DNA of 64,000 bases from Talpa occidentalis (GCF_014898055.3 NW_023605194.1:99579258-99643257), one strand, 5' to 3'. Positions 34,841 through 46,929 are shown, counted from the first letter of the stretch. Notes: a model not told the origin generated them from the sequence alone. Numbers and translations are program-made.

Positions 34841-34969
34841 GTCTTTATAGAAAGTAACTAGAGAAATGTTTACTGTAAAAAAAATTAATGTTCCCTAATG
34901 TTTATTACCAGTTCTTTAAATTTGGGACCATACATTTATTTCATATTACTTTTTGATAGTTAAACTTTA

Positions 34970-34988
34970 TTTATTTATTTTAAAAGAT

Positions 34989-35027
<39 letters not shown>

Positions 35028-35263
35028 TACAAGCACTGGGTACAGTCAGAAGCGCAGGAGGGTGAGAGAATCCACCAGAGCCAGAGGGGAGAGCAGAGCA
35101 GGCAGACTGACGAAGTACACCGCTGAGGGGAGCAGTGGGCTGCAGGAGAGGTCTGCCCGCCATGTGGGACCCTCGCCTGGTGGCCAGGGATCGAACCGGC
35201 GCTGCAGAGGCTGTGGGCAGTTTCACAACCCAACGCTCAACTGCTGCTCCACCAGGGAGGCCC
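34970..35263 (-). mobile_element. tRNA-derived SINE, type A
   Basis: Complete antisense copy with a perfect 15-bp TSD 'gatagttaaacttta' at 34955-34969 and 35264-35278. The tail holds an enlarged (TTTA)n run of about 10 units. Confidence 0.96.
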
Positions 35264-35569
35264 GATAGTTAAACTTTAAAGGAATACTTGGCAAATATTA
35301 AAGCAATGAAGTTTAGACATTTAATTTTGCCAAGAATATATTCTGCCAGCTAGAGACCATTTGATCTGTATTAAAACTTAGCATGTACAATTGCTACTTG
35401 AAAACATTTTTTGCCAATTTTATGACATACTTGAAACCTGTCTTTTTATGTTTTTTGGATACAGAATAAATCAATAAAATTTTTATTTTACCAAATGCAA
35501 TTGGCAATTTTCAAGATGTTTTGGAGATAAGACATATAAATTCCATATTATGAATTGAAAGAAGCCAAT

Positions 35570-35965
35570 TTGAAGGGGCTACATATTAAAAAAAAATAGG
35601 CTTTCTGAAGATGGCCAGAACAGGTCTTCCAAAACATTTCACTTTGATATTTAAGCTAAGATCCATTAAGGCCCTGTTGTTTTCATGAGAAGGTGTCACC
35701 TCCCTTCGAAGAATGAAGATTGGGGGTATGGCCCAGATTTAGGATTATCTCTAGAAATAACCTTTCTGTTGGAGAAATCAATTTACAAGGCAGGTCAAAC
35801 ATCTAGTTGCAGAGTATCGTTTTTATTTTCATCATATGGATCAATCTCCTTTGTTAATGAAGTCCCAGGCTCCAATCCCATTCCTTAACTCAGGATGGAA
35901 ACCCTAGCTTCTCTTATTTATTCTAGAATTTACAACCATGGAGATTCTCCTTACATATATATTTA
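35570..35965 (+). mobile_element. ERV LTR, family Y, copy 2 (partial)
   Basis: Collinear but diverged relative to 17092-17500. Shared landmarks are 'cccagatttagg' followed by 'tcat/tatct', 'ccctgttgttttca' ('ccctgtggttttca' in copy 1), 'tagaatttaca' and the 'gttctcc/gattctcc' run. The U5-like end present in copy 1 is missing here. The frame at 35685-35888 lies within it and is not a gene. Confidence 0.55.
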
Positions 35966-36202
35966 GGGATTGGGGTCAAAATAAGGGGGTGCAATTGTAT
36001 GGGGAATATAACCAAGATGAAAATGCATGCATTGTGCAAAAATGAAAAATGATGTAAGAAATACATAAAATAAAATAAAATTAAATAAAGGATTAAGAAA
36101 AATGAATGTCACCAAAAAAAAATATTGTATGAACAATTTCCTTACTTTTGAGTATTTTACTGTAGAATGATCTAACTTAAGATTCTGAAGTAGTTAAAGG
36201 GG

Positions 36203-36230
36203 GTGTGTGTGTGTGTGTATGTGTGTGTTG
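36203..36230 (+). repeat. (GT)n microsatellite
   Basis: About 28 bp of GT units with one A interruption. Confidence 0.93.
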
Positions 36231-36247
36231 GTGTTGGGGCATTTCAC

Positions 36248-36283
36248 AAAATAAAAGAATTGGATAATCCAAGTTCTGCCTAA
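36248..36283 (+). repeat. 36-bp perfect direct repeat D3, copy 2
   Basis: Exact copy of 34805-34840, 1.44 kb downstream, 17 bp after a GT-rich tract. A microsatellite next to one copy is a plausible site of breakage and templated repair. Confidence 0.93.
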
Positions 36284-36355
36284 TGTAGAAAACCAAAGTT
36301 CTCTCAAGCTCTCAGCAACTGTTATGGACATCACTTCTAGATCCCTGTTACTTTA

Positions 36356-36512
36356 ATGTGCTCTGAGAACTAACTGCAATTGCAATGCTAGGAATTTATT
36401 TACAAATGTAAAATATCAGGTCCCATCTCAGATTAGCTGAATCTGAATCTGCATTTTGAGAAGGTGCTCTGGTGATTTGTATGCACTGTTAAATTTGAGA
36501 AGTGCTGCCCTA
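36356..36512 (+). mobile_element. MER5A-type hAT-Charlie element
   Basis: Recognised from 'caggtcccatctcagattag', 'gaatctgaatctgcattttg' and 'gtgctctggtgatttgtatg', then 'ttgagaagtgctgccct' near the 3' terminal inverted repeat (tttgagaaccactg in MER5A). The 5' half is much weaker. Confidence 0.8.
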
Positions 36513-36544
36513 GATAACAGTTTTTAATATGATTCAGTTAACCA

Positions 36545-36670
36545 ATTATGTATACTTTTTTTTTTTAATTTAGTTCCCTGGAGCATAAATGTAACATGCC
36601 CAACATGAATTCTGCATCCTGTCCCTTTTCTCCCTCCTCCCCACCCACCCCAACACATACAAACATTAGC
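36545..36670 (-). mobile_element. L1-like 3' fragment, antisense (weak)
   Basis: A T-run, an AT-rich stretch and then 'ctccctcctccccacccacc'. This is the same order as the fragments at 10550 and 55660. The similarity is mostly compositional. Confidence 0.3.
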
Positions 36671-37649
36671 TTTAGATATTGAGACCTAAATGAAATCTCA
36701 AAATCATTTTGTTAGACCAGAATCTGACAAAATAATTCATAGCCACCAAGTCTTTTTTGGACTAATAGCTTGTTAATGTGATTTTTTTTTTTTAAGAAAT
36801 AAGATGGCTTGCTTTTGTGTACGGCTGTTATGTTCATAAATAGAGACAAGTGGAATTGGGACTGGCCTGTCTTAAGGGAAGAGCCAGACTACAGAAGTAA
36901 AATTCATGGTAACTGAGGAGTATTCATATTGCTAATTATATATAGTTTTACCTGTATCTTAATGATTTTTGGAAAATCATGTGAATTAATAAATTGAACC
37001 CATTTTTTTCATGGGAATGTAAATCAATATTTTGGTATTCAGTGTCTTTTTGGTATTTGGCATAATAAATCTGAATGTGTTTACAGACTCACACTATTTG
37101 GGATTCATTGTGAATGAAGATCAAGTTCATAGAAATGCAATGATCTTATTATTGAGGAAGGAGTCAGTAGAGAATTTTTCTTCGGATGATGTCAAGATCC
37201 TCTAGAGTTAAGGACTCAAGAATGGAGACAGTTGGAGTAAAACAATAACTATGAGTGAACTCAAAAGTAGTGTAGAATTTTCTTAATTTCTGTGGTGGAG
37301 AAAAATATATTAAATACTGTAAAACTTGTTCTGGTATTTTTATACATTGAGGTTTCTAGATTTCAGCAATGGCATTCTAATTTATACTACCCCATCCACC
37401 CTGCCACTATCTAATTTTAGGTAATTTGAAGAGTGGATGAGAAACTGGGAGAAGTTACTTTTTCTTGATGGTTTCAAGATTTCTTAATGATTTCAATTCC
37501 AGGAAATTTAATTGCAATATATTGCCCAACAAACTACAGCCATAGTGATTTAATTTAGAGGTTTGAATGATAAAACAATTTATAATTGCCCATATCATTA
37601 CATTCCCCATGCTTTTCATTCCTTTGTATAGAACTTTATTTCCATCTGG
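36671..37649. other. Unassigned AT-rich sequence
   Basis: No gene or repeat family recognised. 36790-36900 ('gatggcttgcttttgtgtac') was not identified. Confidence 0.5.
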
Positions 37650-38710
37650 TATCATTTTTCTTCTGCTTGAAGAATTTTTCTTAGCATTTCTTGTAATGCA
37701 GATCTGCTGTTGATGAATTCTTTCAGCCTTTGCATTTCTAAAAAAGTCTCCTTCATTTTTTGAGCGAATTTCTCTCAGTAATGAGTTCTTAGTTGACAGT
37801 TTGACAGTTTTTTTTTTTCTTTTAGTACGTTAAAGATGATGCTCCACCAGGATTTGCTTTTATCTTTCTCTTTTCCCTTTTAAAAATACCCATTTTTATC
37901 ATTGTCTTTAAAGCAATTTGACTAAACTATGTCTTTGTATAATTTTTCTTCAGATTTCTTGTGTTTAGGGAAAGTTTGAACATCTACATATATTTTGGAT
38001 CTATAGTTTAATTAATTTGGTCAAATTTTGTTCATTTTTCTAGTAATTTGCCTTTGTCTCCTGCTATAGATAAATTAACAAGCATTTAGCTCCTTAAATT
38101 CCTTTCACAGATTCTCTGCTTATTTTTTCTATTATTATTTTTCTGTGTTTGTTTCTGCACCAATTGCTGTCTTCGAACTCACTAACTTTTTCTTAAGCAG
38201 AGTGTAAGCTATTTATTATTTTATTTGATGTATTTTCAGCTCAGATACTCTTTTTCTATATCTAGAAGCCATATTCAGACGCAAATCATTCCATCCATTT
38301 ATTGTACTTAACATTGGTTGTTGAAAATATAGTAGCCATGTTAAAGTTTTGCTTACTAATTTTATCATTTATGTTGTTTCTGGGGGAAAAATGGTATTGT
38401 GTGATTGGATACCAGATACAGTAAATATCATCCTGCTTTGGGCTTTGTTTTAGGCCATGAATATATTACTTGGAAACAGTGTGATCATTTTGCATCTCAT
38501 TTTCATTACTTGGTCAGAAGGCCTTGGGTGAGCAGGATTTAATCTCCCTACTAAAGAGTTGGTAGTACTCTTTGAGTAGTGTAACTGATGCCTCTCAATT
38601 GTGAGGTTTTCCAATCTGGTCCATGTAAACTTTGGACACTATTCCCTTAATTTTGTGATATGACTGTTTCTGGTTTTGTGTCATTTTCCTACATAAGACT
38701 TTCCATAGTA
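37650..38710 (-). mobile_element. Old L1 (L1M-type) 3' UTR, antisense
   Basis: Collinear with antisense L1M 3' sequence: 'ttcttgtaatgcagatctgc', 'gatgaattctttcagcc', 'ctaaaaaagtctcctt', 'ttttagtacgttaaagatga', 'aagcaatttgactaaactat', 'tttatcatttatgttgtttc' and 'gattggataccaga'. It is about 1 kb long, diverged, and one of the longest repeats in the window. Confidence 0.82.
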
Positions 38711-40639
38711 TTCATGAGTCCTTGTCACTGTTAAAGGGGAAAACAAAGCCTTGGTTTTATGTTATCTCTTATTTTGAGAAGCTACTAAGTTGATAGTTCA
38801 CTAAAGAGCTGTGTTTATGGATGTTGAAGAGCTTTTTGGCTATTTATGGACCCTGTTAGAAATCACAGATTTTTGTTACTTCTTCCAAAACCCCAAAGAT
38901 GTTAATGTTCTTCCCTTTAGTTCCTTTATCCTATTCATATTATGATCACTTTTTAGGAGATTACCGATATCTTTGTCTTTTTTTTTAATAGAATCTCCTT
39001 ATTTGCCATTCTCTATTTGTCTCATGTATATACATCTACTGTCAAAATGCCCCAAAGAGATTAATGTAACCTATTTCACTAGAGAAAAATAAATTAAGTA
39101 ATTGCATTAGAACCATATATTACTATTTTTTCTCAAAAGCATTTTTTTTTACCGCATTGGAAAATATTTCTAACATCAAAATATATAGGTAAAGAAACAA
39201 GTTCACAGTGGCTAATTAGTAGACAACATTGGATTTTCCAACTCATTGAACATAAAAGCAAGCTGTAAAATTATAGGTATTCTGCCATCTCATATTCTTT
39301 CTGCTCTATTTTTCATTTGTTTTATTTAAACCTTTGGTCATATCCTGCTACATATTCATGTTCTTTCTCTCTGGGATCAAAGTAAGCTTATTACAAAGCT
39401 TACTGTTTTTTTTGGGGCAGCGTTTTACATAATTTATCCAAGGATGATATATGATAAAGCCAAATTGTTTAATTAATTAGAAGATAATGATAACAAAAGC
39501 TATATTAGTAAATCTAATTGTACCCTAAAACTATCCTACACACCCTCAAGAAAGAAGGAAAGGAGACATAAAAGAAACAGTTTTGGTGATTTTTCTCTAT
39601 GTCCTGAGTCCAAATAGCCTTAAGGTTGGAGATAGGAGGCTTAATAAGTACTATTCTTCAAAAAACTGGCAACATTAAGCAGCTGGATATTTATCTAACT
39701 TTTTTTCTGGGCACCAACATCCATGATTTTGGCCAAGATGCTTAAAACTTTTCTTACAGTGAGAAATAGTCTGAAATGGAATATTACTGCAAACAACAAC
39801 ATTTTCCTCAAAAATGTTATATAAAATTAAAAAGTTGTACATATTTTATTTACCATTTTGAAAGTAGGCAGAGAAATAACAAATAGTTTTATTCACATTA
39901 GGTAGAAACAGTGAAAGGTCTACATGATATTAGGTCAGATAAATATTTCACTGGGACAAGAGTCAAAACCACATTAAGTGTGTTTTTTATCCCAGGATTA
40001 TTTTCTATGTGTGTGTTGTTAAAGATGAAATTTTTGTGATGAGATAAAGGGTTTTGGTCTGAACTATTTGTAAAATGTAACAGTTCAATGATTTTTTGTA
40101 TTACTGCTGAATATGTGCAGGAAAATGTAAATTTTTAAAAAATATTTTTATTCAAAGAGTTGTTAAAAATTACAGGCTTTGGGTGTTTGCTGTCAGGATA
40201 TCCTCGTATCAGCAATTACGTAAAGTACTCGATGGAACATCAGTCACGTTAAAATACTGTCTGCCAAATACATTCTTTTTCCAATAGCATTTTTCCTGAA
40301 AATTAAAACCATTTGTTTTCATAGCCAACTTACTCTCACAAACTCATTATTTGCTAGATATAACTAAGTAAAAAATAATTTGGAACTGCTCAAATATCAG
40401 AGTCTCTCAAGGGTAACATTACTGGAGAGCACATCTGTTGACTAAATTGTACCAGATTGCTGGATACTCCATCAGTCCAGCTGAATGTACCAGGTTGTAA
40501 AGATTAGACCTGTTTATTAATAATGTGACAGATTTCAGACACAGTTCTGTGGAAAGTCTCATGGAAAATAACTTGGGAAGGAGGTGCATTTTCAATGTTA
40601 ACTTAAATTTCTGGCAAGTAACTGCCAGGATACTTCTTG
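38711..40639. other. Unassigned AT-rich sequence
   Basis: About 1.9 kb with no recognised gene or repeat. The first 250 bp may continue the L1M fragment. A minus-strand frame at 40419-40745 partly covers the L2 that follows and has no known motif. Confidence 0.5.
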
Positions 40640-41190
40640 TAGTTGTATCTTCTATTTTCCACACAGTTGCACACAAGAAGGATGCTGTGTGATCATACAT
40701 ACACCTTAGCCTGCATTCCGTCCATTTTTCCTGCCTCTCAGCCACATCGCCCCCTTGCTGTTGCCAAGCATTTCAAGTCTAGTGTCTTTACATTCCTGCC
40801 TCTGTGTCTTTACAGTCATAGTTCTGTCACTTTGAAGTTCTCTCAGATATGCACAAGATTTCTAACTTTACCTTTATTTGGGTCTCTGTTCAAATGTCAT
40901 CTTTTAGCTAACTACCCCAATGACATGATTTAATTAATACCTCCCCCCTCCCCTCTCCTTGTTTATCTTGAGTCCTTACTCTGTTTTCCTTCATAGTGTT
41001 TACCATAGAATGTATTTTAAATTCATTTGTTTATCCATTTATTATTTGCTGCCTTTCCCTGGCATGCAAGTGTCAGCTGATCAGGATTTTTCTATTCATA
41101 GCTGTAAGCATAACTTCTAGTATAGTCTCTAGCTCTTATAAGACAATTATTCTATATTTGTTAAATGAATGTTTAAATGAATGAATTTTA
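40640..41190 (+). mobile_element. L2 LINE, 3' end
   Basis: Landmarks in order: 'tctgttcaaatgtcatcttt', 'ccttcatagtgtttaccata', 'ttcatttgtttatccattta', 'ctttccctggcatgcaagtg', 'cataacttctagtatagtct' and the terminal 'gttaaatgaatgtttaaatg' then 'aatgaat'. The three frames in this part (40643-40933, 40996-41184 and the minus one) are relics or chance. Confidence 0.85.
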
Positions 41191-41299
41191 AACCAAATAA
41201 CTGTTGCCCATTGTAGGCAAAGCCCTATGTATACAAAAGTTACCTGGAAAGTTTGAAATATGACAAAATTAATATTAATACCCCAAAATTAACAGTACA

Positions 41300-41668
41300 C
41301 AATTTCTCCTCAATTTCTGTCCAGTAGTAGGAGGCTTTATTAGTGTCTGAACATTCATAGGCTACTGTGAAGATATAGGTGTTTGTGATACAATTTATGG
41401 GAAATTTTGTCTTGTGATAGGGAGAGGGGAAGATTGAGGTAAAACAGAGGGAAATGATCAATGGAACTTAGTCAGAGTATAGAAAATCTAGGATATTGGA
41501 TAAGTTTCAAAATAATCTAGAATGAAATCAAATGACATTTAATCGCATGCTGCAAACCAGGTATGTGCACCTTTGTAAATGTGATCAACAGGATGGCTGG
41601 TTTTTTTTTTTTTTATAACAAGATAGAGGAGAGACTGAGCTTCAAAGAAGCAGTTTATTTTTACCTTG
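41300..41668. repeat. Dispersed repeat D4, copy 1
   Basis: About 360 bp shared in the same orientation with 48126-48480, roughly 92% identical outside one gap. The gap is a segment of about 14 bp before the T-run, present here and absent there. Shared landmarks are 'aatttctcctc', 'gggaaattttgtcttgtgat' and 'ggtatgtgcacctttgtaaa'. On the minus strand there is a 'aataaagcctcctac' polyadenylation-like signal near the 5' plus-strand edge and the T-run reads as an A-run. It may therefore be a minus-strand LTR or other retroelement. The family is unknown to me. Matching minus-strand frames in both copies (about 50 shared residues) are by-products of this similarity. Confidence 0.88.
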
Positions 41669-41825
41669 ATTTTAAGTTCCAATCATTCATCCTCTTTCTC
41701 TCAAAAATTAACAAGAGTAATAAAATATTTAACAATATTTAAAAAGAAAATATTGTAACATTTGCATTTTAATAGGCTGCTCTTAGAAATTAAACCAAAA
41801 CCAAAACCAAAACACCTCCTTATCC

Positions 41826-42095
41826 TTTTTTTTAAGATTTATTTATTTATGCATACGAGAATGGGGGTACAGGCCAGAGATGCAGAGGCTGAGAGGATTC
41901 ACCCGACACAGAGCGGGGAACAGAATAGGCAGAATGACTGAGATACACTGCTGAGGGGAGCAGGGGGCGAGGCAGGAGAGGTCTGCTGCACCATGTGGGC
42001 TGCTCCCTGGTTGGGGATCAAACTTGTGCTGCAGCGGCTGCAGTCAGTCAGCTTCACGGGTTGTGTCTCAACCCCTTGCACCACCAGGGAGGCCC
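41826..42095 (-). mobile_element. tRNA-derived SINE, type B
   Basis: Antisense complete copy with 'gggggtacaggccagagatg' (type-B ending) and the head complement 'gcaccaccagggaggccc'. No TSD could be established. It sits next to an (AACCAAA)-like A-rich stretch at 41795-41813. Confidence 0.92.
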
Positions 42096-43034
42096 AACAT
42101 TTAACTGTAGAATTGTATGTACAAGTGATTGGGCCAGTCTTAGCAAAGGCCAGGCTTAGCAAAGGCCAGTCCTGTTATTCATGAGATCTCCATAGCCTAA
42201 AGATACCTTGATGTGTCTAGTTTATGTCTAGTTTAACATTTTATAAAGGCAGGCTCGTCCTCCTTCAGAAATTCCATCTTTACTCACCTTCCTTTACTTG
42301 AATGCTGGGTTAGTTTGGATTCTTTGAGATACACATACCAGAATAAGGCTAACACTGCACAGATTATATTAGGTAAAATGTCTTTCTGAGGGAAATTAGA
42401 GTGTTGGCTGCTTAAGGCTGGGAAATAGTCAGATTGTGGTGTAAAAATGAACCCGTGTGAAAGAGAGGAAGAGAAAGTTGGGTAGAAGCATTCCAGACAG
42501 ACTTGGGTTTCCAGCATCTTTGAGAAATCTTTAAACCAAACTCAGCAGGAGTCCGCCTTAGTATTTCAAATGCATTCTTTTGTTAACCAGACAGACTGAG
42601 GGGAGCATGGCCTCAGGAGAAACACACTGATTGGCATCAGGGCACAGCAGCTGGGGGTCTCTGTCATCATGCTCCCTGTAGTTGGAGGTCTGCAAGGTGT
42701 GTTTACACCACCACAAGTACAAATTTCTTGGTGAAATTATCCATTTCTGTTTGTCTCCTCTTTCGGACCTGGCACTTCTTAGACCTACATAAGGTCTTAT
42801 TTATCTTTGTATTCATAAAACCTAGCTCTTACTAGATCAAATATTTTCTAACTGAATAATTTATATCTGAAACCATCAAGACACTGTCTCATCCTCTGTT
42901 TTTCCCTGGTCCAAAGAGCATTCGTATGAATGAGAACATTAGCATGAATGAAGCACTCACAATGTGTGTGGCAAATGAAGTCTGAAGGTGGAGAATGTAA
43001 TCTCTGAAGACAGAGATATAGATTCCTCTTGCTC
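42096..43034. other. Unassigned sequence
   Basis: No gene recognised. It includes a 16-bp tandem duplication of 'cttagcaaaggccag' type at 42138-42170. 42530-42720 is closer to balanced composition and was not identified. Confidence 0.5.
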
Positions 43035-43130
43035 CTCATGAATGACCTTGGCCAAGACTCTTAATCCAAATAATCTTTTGTTTTCCACCTTCAAAACAGG
43101 ATTAATGATGGTTCCTTAATTAAATACTGT
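43035..43130 (+). mobile_element. MIR SINE fragment
   Basis: 'aatgaccttggccaagactc', 'ttaatccaaataatcttttg', 'ccttcaaaacaggattaatg', 'atggttcctta' follow the MIR core (gaccttgggcaagtcacttaacc...ttcctcatctgtaaaatgggataataatagtacct). Confidence 0.7.
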
Positions 43131-43399
43131 CTGTGGGAATGAAAAAGTTAACCCATGACCACATCAATAACAAAATGAACCTAGTGTTATTGCTTAGCTT
43201 AGTATCTTCATGAAGTGAAGCACAAAAGAAGGAAAATGAATGTAGTAGCTTTAATGAAGAATGTGTTGGCCATGCAGAAAAATCATTAAGCAAATCATGG
43301 TGACTGAATGGATGGAGGTGCTTCTTGAATTTTTTCATATGTGTGGTTTCAGTTGGAGACAACTAAGTATCATGAACCCATCAGGCGCATTAGAAAGAT
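43131..43399. other. Unassigned sequence
   Basis: A minus-strand frame of 80 codons (43120-43362) covers this stretch. It is histidine- and serine-rich, has no recognisable domain and overlaps the MIR end, so I do not call it a gene. Confidence 0.45.
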
Positions 43400-43525
43400 A
43401 CTTTTTTTCCTATCTTTTATTTTATTTTATATAATTCTTACATCATTTTTCATTTTTTGCACAATGTATGCATTTTCATTTTGGTTATATTCCCCATACA
43501 ATTCCCACCCCACTTATTTTGACCC
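43400..43525 (-). mobile_element. L1-like 3' fragment, antisense (weak)
   Basis: 'tttattttatataattctta' then a CACCC-rich run 'caattcccaccccacttatt'. The arrangement is similar to 10550 and 55660. Confidence 0.35.
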
Positions 43526-44550
43526 TAATAGAAAGATACTTTTGGCAAGAACTAATCTACCATCCACTTTAAAAGATGAAGTCACCACGTGCCAAATTTT
43601 TTTTCCTATCAAGTTTCATCGGAATTTGAACTGCTTTGTACTGGGTCACTTTTTGAGTCTTCTCCCAATTTCCTTTGCCTTTTAGAACAGGTTTCAATTC
43701 AGCATTGACTCATGTTTTAAGATCCCGTTGCCTTGCAACCTTAATAATCCCGAAACGCAAGTATAAACTAGCTGACATTTCTTCCTTTCAAATTTCAGTT
43801 TCATTCAATTTTTCATTCCTTTCAATTTTCAGCTTCATATATAATATATATATATATTTATATATATAAATAACATTATATATCGACTTTTAAAAATCAC
43901 CATGTTTCATGTTAACTATAATTCTGTGGGGTAAATCTTATTATCCAGTATTTATCTTATTATCCAGTGATTGATGATCATTAACATTCTGCTAGTTTCT
44001 TTAGTTTGTCTGGTTTTCAAATAAAACAAATAAGCAGATATAAAGAATGATAAACAAACACACTAAGAAAACTCAATTTATATCAAGGTAATTCCTTTTT
44101 CCAAAGTGAACATCAATTTATTATTTTAACTTGTATACAATCCTTATTTAAGCAATGTGCATGTTAGTTAAGCAAACGTTTATTCTGCAAGTGTCTTTTA
44201 ATTACTGTCATTACAGAATATGTTTCAAATACCGTGCAGGAGTACTGCAGTGATATTTGTGGATGAAAATCGGAGGCAACACAAATCACTGGGTAGTTTA
44301 AATATTCTTACGATGTTGTAACTTTCCATTTTAGCTTTGCAAAGAGAAATTAATGGCATACTCTGTCATGCTGAAATTTTTCTTCTTGTGAAATGACCCT
44401 TGGCAAATTCAATGTTCTTTCTTCTTCACAAATTACTACCATGATTTCATTGCCTTAATTTGTTTCAGCCCAAGCTACAAATAGGGTCAAGTAGATTTTT
44501 CATCTTTGGCACTCCAGAAGTTTTTAATTCATTACAAAGTATCATATGTA
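43526..44550. other. Unassigned AT-rich sequence
   Basis: Includes a TA-rich simple stretch at 43836-43885 and a short tandem of 'cttattatccagt' at 43937-43970. No gene recognised. Confidence 0.5.
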
Positions 44551-44605
44551 TTTTGTATGTATGTGTATGTACACACACATACACACACACACACTTACAC
44601 ACACT
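44551..44605 (+). repeat. Compound (TATG)/(AC)n microsatellite
   Basis: A 'gtatgtatgtgtatgt' run passes directly into 'acacacacatacacacac'. The two parts are partly complementary (gtatgtgtatgt / acacatacac), so the locus can fold on itself. Confidence 0.93.
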
Positions 44606-44979
44606 ATCACTATATTAGGATAGAGTGACCCAGACAGCAGCCAGCCTCATAACTGTTCAGTCTAATATCCAAGTGCAATATGAAACTGTTCCATTTTACT
44701 CACAGTTATATCGTTAACATTTTTCACTGAAGAAGGAAGACTAAATCAATGGATGGAAATTCTAGATTAAAAGGTACTCTAAGTGTTTTCACCTACAAAG
44801 TAATATGAGTAAGAAATTAAATATTCACTGTGATTTATTTTCAACCAAAAAAGACACAGATCAGAGATATTAGTGTTAGTGGGCAGACTGAAGGGGCACC
44901 CCAGGATCCCCAAACTTGCATCCTCTAAAGGCATTCTATCATCTGCTGCCTAAAAACATAGAATACTTAGTAAGATTAA
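44606..44979. other. Unassigned sequence
   Basis: No gene or repeat recognised. Confidence 0.5.
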
Positions 44980-45595
44980 AAAAAAATATTCATAGGGTAG
45001 AAAAGAAAGGATATATGAATTCATTTCCCAAGGAAATACCCAAAGTTTCCCATTCCCTCATGGGTAAATGCCATGATAAATGCCCCTGGTAAGTGCCAAA
45101 CGGAGTTGACCTACAGCAGAGACACTGTGATCCCAAAGCTTGCCACAGTATCAGGTTCCTTGTGGCGGGGAACCATAGGAAAGAGGCAGAAGGGGCCAGG
45201 CAAGTCTGGGACCAAAGGAGCAAAATTTAAGTGCAAACCAAGATAAAGGAGGTCATTGGCAGCATTCTCATGTGTCTGTCACCCCTGCCTCTCTTCCAAG
45301 TGTCTCTACATGTCTCAGCGCCACATGTCTTCTCCAAGTCCCCCAAATCCCCGGTGCAAGTCCAAAGCCAAGACTCAGGCGGGCCCTTCTTTCCCATGTG
45401 TCCCTCTTTCTGTCTCTCTCCAAGTGTCTCCCTTTCCTGTGTCTCTTCTACCTCTCAAGCTACCCCTTCCTCGTCAATTCTACCCCTCTTTAGGTGGGAC
45501 GGGGAACAAAGAACCTCCCCTTTTTATGGCGATGCCTTTGTCACAATAGGAAAGAGAATTGAGAAGTTTCTGATACGGGATATATATAAAAACTA
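44980..45595 (-). mobile_element. GC- and CpG-richer block, possible LTR or retroviral leader
   Basis: A compositionally distinct block. Read on the minus strand it has a TATA-like 'gccataaaaaggggagg' (around 45512-45530) followed by purine-rich sequence, which would fit an LTR promoter. On the plus strand it is a C/T-rich run of 'ccaagtgtctc' variants (45296-45440). No TG...CA ends, TSD or primer-binding site was established. All three overlapping plus-strand frames here (45231-45596, 45256-45549, 45272-45493) are serine/proline-rich by composition. Confidence 0.3.
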
Positions 45596-46929
45596 AAGAT
45601 CAGAAAGGTAAATCAGGGAACAAGGGAGCATGTACAAGCAGCTGAGGGTCATTTCAGAACAAAAAGCAAAAGACAGTTTATCACTGAGGAGAGAAGAAAA
45701 CAAACAGTGCTTTGAAGACAAATTTAATTTCAAGCCAAGACAAAATTGAAGAGTCTTTTTTACTCTTTGTATTAACAAACAGACTTTTCTAGACATAATT
45801 TTGATCAAAGCATATTATCCTAGTTTAAACAGACATCCTGAACTCAAGGAAATTACCTTGATATTGGTGATTTGCATTCTTAGATAAATGCAAAAGTCTA
45901 AAATGATTCTGGTACTTTATTGTGTATATGTCTGGTGACATTCAAGGAAAGACTAACATTGAATTATTAGTCACAGGCAAAGGAACAAAAACAAAATCCC
46001 AGGACTGACATTGATGAAGATAGATATCTTTCACTAAAATCTCAAAAAAAATATTTAAAAGGTGCTGTTTACAAAAGATAATACATTTTATTTTCTTCAA
46101 TTTTGATATATAATGCATTCATAAATTATGTAATTCTCAAGGAATCAAAGAGTAAAATTTTGAAAAAGTTTCCCCCACAATGCTTTTATCTCTAGTCCCT
46201 GGCCCACTTTCTGAAGATACTTAATATCAGCAGGCAGTGTAACCTTCTTGCACACTACACACAGGCAAAGATGTATGCTTTCATTTGGGCAGATGCTTAT
46301 TGTTCTCTCCTTTAAAAGTGTTTGCATGAGAAGGATCTGGACAACATACTGCTTCAAAAAGAGACCTCAGATTTCATTGTAACTATATTTTCATTGTAAC
46401 TATATATTCAGAATCAGCCGTGCATCCTTGATGTGGGTCTCATTATTAAAAGTGATGGTAGAAAGTTGGGTCCTTAAATAGACCAGAGAGGGTGGCAAAA
46501 GAGACAGGGCCTTCTTGTGTTCTGCATTGCAAACATCTAATCTGTTCCAATCTATGTTTATTGCACCCCCTCCCCAATATATATGAGGGAAATGCTTCTT
46601 TCCTGGGTTGCAGTCTCTTTTTTTAGGTGACATTTGCACCCATTCCTGTGTTTGCTCCCTTTACTGTATATCCTCCAGCTGTGTTCTGTAAAAAGTACAC
46701 GGGGGGGTTTACTTTGTTCATTTGTGTTTTGATCTTGGCATGCCTGTGAATTTCTGTCATTAGTAGTTTTATTTGGTCTAGGATTGTAGGTTGAAAATAT
46801 TTTTTTCTTTGCAAGTTTTAAGGCATTCAGACTTGAAAGTTTTCTATGAGGAAACTGACAATATAATTCCTTGTTGTTTTTTTCCTTAACTCTCTTTAAT
46901 AAATCCATGGACTCTCTTCTTTGCCCAGA
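45596..46929. other. Unassigned sequence
   Basis: AT-rich. It contains a tandem 'tttcattgtaactatat' pair at 46373-46408 and a G7 run at 46701-46710. The minus-strand frame of 136 codons (46558-46968) is lysine- and asparagine-rich, partly overlaps L1-like sequence and has no domain I recognise. Confidence 0.45.

Larger units (their letters stand above)
35966..36355. other. Unassigned sequence with a GT microsatellite
   Basis: AT-rich at first, then the microsatellite at 36203-36230 and duplicate D3 copy 2. Nothing else was recognised. Confidence 0.5.
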
